Assembly (NCBI RefSeq): GCF_901538355.1
Contig: NZ_LR593887.1
Span: forward strand, 372,001 to 436,000
Source of the DNA: Tuwongella immobilis
GTDB lineage: Bacteria > Planctomycetota > Planctomycetia > Gemmatales > Gemmataceae
Direction of reading: 5' to 3'
DNA length: 64,000 bases
The position numbers were made by a program, and so were the translations under genes. This document shows positions 61,908-64,000 of this stretch, one piece after another (position 1 is the stretch's first letter; every line of letters starts with the position of its first letter). The notes beneath the pieces were generated by a model. That model did not search any database. It was not told the DNA's origin and saw only the letters and a program-made list of their open reading frames with translations.

Positions 61908-62417
61908 ATGAAATATATAACTGTAAAATACTTGCTCTTATCAATCCTGATAATCGTTGGGATTATACTGGCCGCGATCTTATATTGGGTGTATAAAGAG
62001 ATCTTTCCCTCAACGAAAGGTGTAGTGATTCATGGAGAGATGGGCAATCTACAGATTGTTTGCATCGGGGAAACTCTTGGCACTCAAATCAAGCCAATTT
62101 CCATTTTTGCCCCTGGTTTGTTAGGATTTGGTGATCATATCAACTTAGGATTTAGTTTTTTTAGTTTACAAAGAGCTTACTCAGAGAAAGACAAGTGGCT
62201 TTCTCTGCTCATCGATGGAAATTGCAATCCGGATTGTCTTGTGATTTACTCCAATAACAAGCTCGAGCGGATTCCTTTGATGAGCCTACCAGCAAAGAGG
62301 GAACCTTATTTACAAAGATATCGTCTCGAACTTAACCGTCCCCAAGTCATTCCACTGGAGGCTTTGACTCATGGAACAGAAGAAGTCAGACAGAGACTCA
62401 AGCCAGAAAATAACTAA
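61908..62417 (+). CDS. hypothetical membrane-anchored protein, candidate immunity gene
   Basis: 169 residues from 61908. Start evidence is weak (GGAATGG about 13 nt upstream). A long N-terminal transmembrane helix (about 7-29) precedes a soluble domain with GVVIHGEMGNLQIVCIGE and INLGFSFFSLQRAYSEKDKW. It is AT-rich like the rest of the island. It lies right of Rhs remnant E, whose tip is gone. It may be an orphan immunity gene. No family is recognised. Confidence 0.68.
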   Translation: MKYITVKYLLLSILIIVGIILAAILYWVYKEIFPSTKGVVIHGEMGNLQIVCIGETLGTQIKPISIFAPGLLGFGDHINLGFSFFSLQRAYSEKDKWLSLLIDGNCNPDCLVIYSNNKLERIPLMSLPAKREPYLQRYRLELNRPQVIPLEALTHGTEEVRQRLKPENN

Positions 62418-62553
62418 GACCATCCAGTATCGCATTCGATTGGCTCTCGGGCAGTGATTGACATTTGATCTCGACGTTGAGGGTTTCGAGTTCGTCAAGT
62501 TGCAAGATACTTGGACACTCACCAGATCTATGTGGTTTTCTTCGGATTCTTTG

Positions 62554-62650
62554 ATGATTACCCGTGATTCCATCCCGTTTTCCATCATTCTCCCCGTGTT
62601 GAATGGGGAGTTGCTGTTGTCTCGGGCGCTGCACTCGATTCAGACGCAAT
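62554..62650 (+). pseudogene. 5' fragment of a family 2 glycosyltransferase
   Basis: From the ATG at 62554 the text reads RDSIPFSIILPVLNGELLLS and then RALHSIQTQSL, the classic nucleotide-sugar-binding start of GT2 enzymes. After about 62650 the resemblance ends and the frame becomes Cys/Arg-rich and meaningless. It is a truncated remnant at the right edge of the island. Confidence 0.6.
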
Positions 62651-62776
62651 CGCTCTTGGGGCAGGGCGAGCGTTCCCGGCGTTCCGATCCACCGTGTCGG
62701 CCACAGTGGATCGCCGATCTGCCCCAGATCCACCGATGTCTCGGCTGCATCGAGCATTCGCAGTTGCGGCACCGGA

Positions 62777-64000
62777 TCATGTGGGATGATGCAGCAGGTA
62801 GGTTTGATAGCCGCCGGAGAGATTGTTCACGGAGAAGCCCGCTTGTGTGAGCACCCGCGTGGCGAGGTAGCCGCGCTGACCCACTTGGCAGTAGGCGACA
62901 ATTGGGCGATCGCGTGGCAATTCGTGCAGCCGTTGCCGCAACTCATCCACCGGGAGATTCACCGCGTCGGGAATGTGTCCCTTGGCGTATTCCAACGGGG
63001 TGCGGACATCCACGACCCATGGCACGAGTCCGGAGGCGGCTGGAGCGGAATCGCGGGCGGCGGCCAATTCTTCCCAGTTGATTTGCGGGTGTTCGCCGCG
63101 TAATCGACCCGCTGCGACAAATCCCAACATATTGATGGGGTCTTTGGCCGAGCCAAACTGCGGAGCGTAGCACAACTCGGATTCTTCGAGTTGATACACG
63201 GTCATTCCCGCTTGAATGGCCATCGCCAACACGTCAATCCGTTTATCGACTCCCGCTCCGCCAACCCCCTGGGCACCCAGAATCTTGCCAGTGTCGGGAT
63301 CGTACAGCAGCTTCAGCGTCATCCCTTCTGCGCCGGGATAGTAACTCGCATGATGGGCCGGGTGAATGTACGCCTTCAGATACGGGCGATTGAGTCGCTT
63401 GAGTGTCTTTTCCGAGGAGCCGGTCATTGCTCCGATCTTGCCGAAAAAGCCGACAATTGCGGTGCCTTGCGTGCCGCGATAGCGCGTATCTCGGCCGAAT
63501 ACCTGATCGGCGGCAATGCGGCCTTGCCGATTCGCTGGTCCCGCCAGGGGCACCTGGGTGCGCTCCTGGCTGTTGAAATCGACGGTTTCGATGACATCGC
63601 CGACAGCGTAAATATCCGGGTCTGAGGTTTGCAGTCGGTCGTTGACGCGAATTCCGCCGCGTGGACCGGTTTCCAGCCCGGCGTCTACCGCCAGCTTGTT
63701 CTCGGGCCGCACGCCAATGCCCAAAATCACTACCTGAGCGGGGAGCGATTCACCCGATGCCAGTTCGACAATCAGCCCATCCGGCCCGGTGCGGATGGCA
63801 CGGGTGGAATCGTTGAGTTTCAGTTGCACGCCGTGTTGGCGCAGCGTGGCCGCCAGTGGAGTGGTCATTTCCGGATCAAACGGCGTGAGAATTTGCGGAT
63901 TCCGTTCGATGACCGTGGTCTGAATGCCCCGATGCACCATATTTTCCGCCAATTCCAGGCCGATGAATCCGGCCCCCACCAACACCACCTGCTTGGTGCC
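62777..64000 (-). CDS. CoA-disulfide-reductase-like FAD oxidoreductase with C-terminal rhodanese, 5' end beyond window
   Basis: The frame is open to the right edge, so the N-terminus, including the expected catalytic Cys of this family, lies outside. What is present starts at the NAD(P)-binding motif VVLVGAGFIGLELAENM. It continues through the FAD-contact region SDPDIYAVGDVIET, a dimerisation domain with ASYYPGAEGMTLKLLYDP, and a rhodanese domain of about 100 residues with VVDVRTPLEYAKGHIPDAVNLP and the catalytic Cys in YCQVGQRGY. Such CoADR-RHD fusions reduce CoA-disulfides, persulfides or polysulfides with NAD(P)H (family knowledge). Confidence 0.9.
   Translation of the reverse strand, partial: GTKQVVLVGAGFIGLELAENMVHRGIQTTVIERNPQILTPFDPEMTTPLAATLRQHGVQLKLNDSTRAIRTGPDGLIVELASGESLPAQVVILGIGVRPENKLAVDAGLETGPRGGIRVNDRLQTSDPDIYAVGDVIETVDFNSQERTQVPLAGPANRQGRIAADQVFGRDTRYRGTQGTAIVGFFGKIGAMTGSSEKTLKRLNRPYLKAYIHPAHHASYYPGAEGMTLKLLYDPDTGKILGAQGVGGAGVDKRIDVLAMAIQAGMTVYQLEESELCYAPQFGSAKDPINMLGFVAAGRLRGEHPQINWEELAAARDSAPAASGLVPWVVDVRTPLEYAKGHIPDAVNLPVDELRQRLHELPRDRPIVAYCQVGQRGYLATRVLTQAGFSVNNLSGGYQTYLLHHPT

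Overview
The window looks like a chromosome segment of a planctomycete, most like the Gemmataceae. Family-level markers support this: two Tat-exported DUF1501 proteins, a DUF1549/DUF1553 protein with EF-hands and a CxxCH motif, a DUF1559 pseudopilin-like protein with an H-x9-DG motif, a Tat-exported Gfo/Idh/MocA oxidoreductase, and a membrane-anchored Ser/Thr kinase. The species itself is inference. Both edges cut genes: a DUF3857/transglutaminase protein on the left and a CoA-disulfide-reductase-like protein with a rhodanese domain on the right.

Layout. 1-6.5 kb: transglutaminase, Ser/Thr kinase, an orphan Imm21-like immunity gene with an unknown partner, and an FGGY sugar kinase. 6.7-15.7 kb: DUF1501 protein, Gfo/Idh/MocA oxidoreductase, an MBL hydrolase / LgoD-like dehydrogenase / L-galactose-dehydrogenase-like aldo-keto reductase trio, glucose-6-phosphate isomerase and an aminotransferase. 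15.8-32.1 kb: a complete 14-subunit NADH:quinone oxidoreductase (complex I) operon in the order nuoA-F, a lipoprotein gene, nuoG-N. It has a recognisable promoter, a terminator-like leader hairpin and two further internal hairpins, and several membrane subunits are enlarged. 32.4-41.6 kb: small exported proteins, a Tat-exported lineage II chlorite dismutase, a T4 Rnl1-like RNA ligase, an esterase, an SDR, an FHA protein and a large GH38-like protein. 41.8-53.7 kb: a DUF1559 protein, a pair of paralogous membrane-anchored proteins, a FUSC/patatin/GNAT set, apt-hisI-hisG, and the DUF1501 plus DUF1549/1553 pair.

53.7-62.4 kb is an accessory island, visibly richer in A+T. It holds five partial copies of the C-terminal part of one Rhs/YD-repeat gene. 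No full-length rhs gene is present. Three copies end in the Rhs core terminus (VDPxGL, or MDPLGL in one) followed by unrelated tips, and small genes lie between the copies. I read these as candidate immunity genes. Most of them encode exported or membrane-anchored proteins, and two look like beta-propellers. The copies are broken by frameshifts, three share the same in-frame TGA, and an 11-bp sequence recurs at copy breakpoints. I interpret the island as a silent store of Rhs toxin tips and immunity genes and consider it the most unusual part of the window. Calls come from reading motifs and frames, without database searches.
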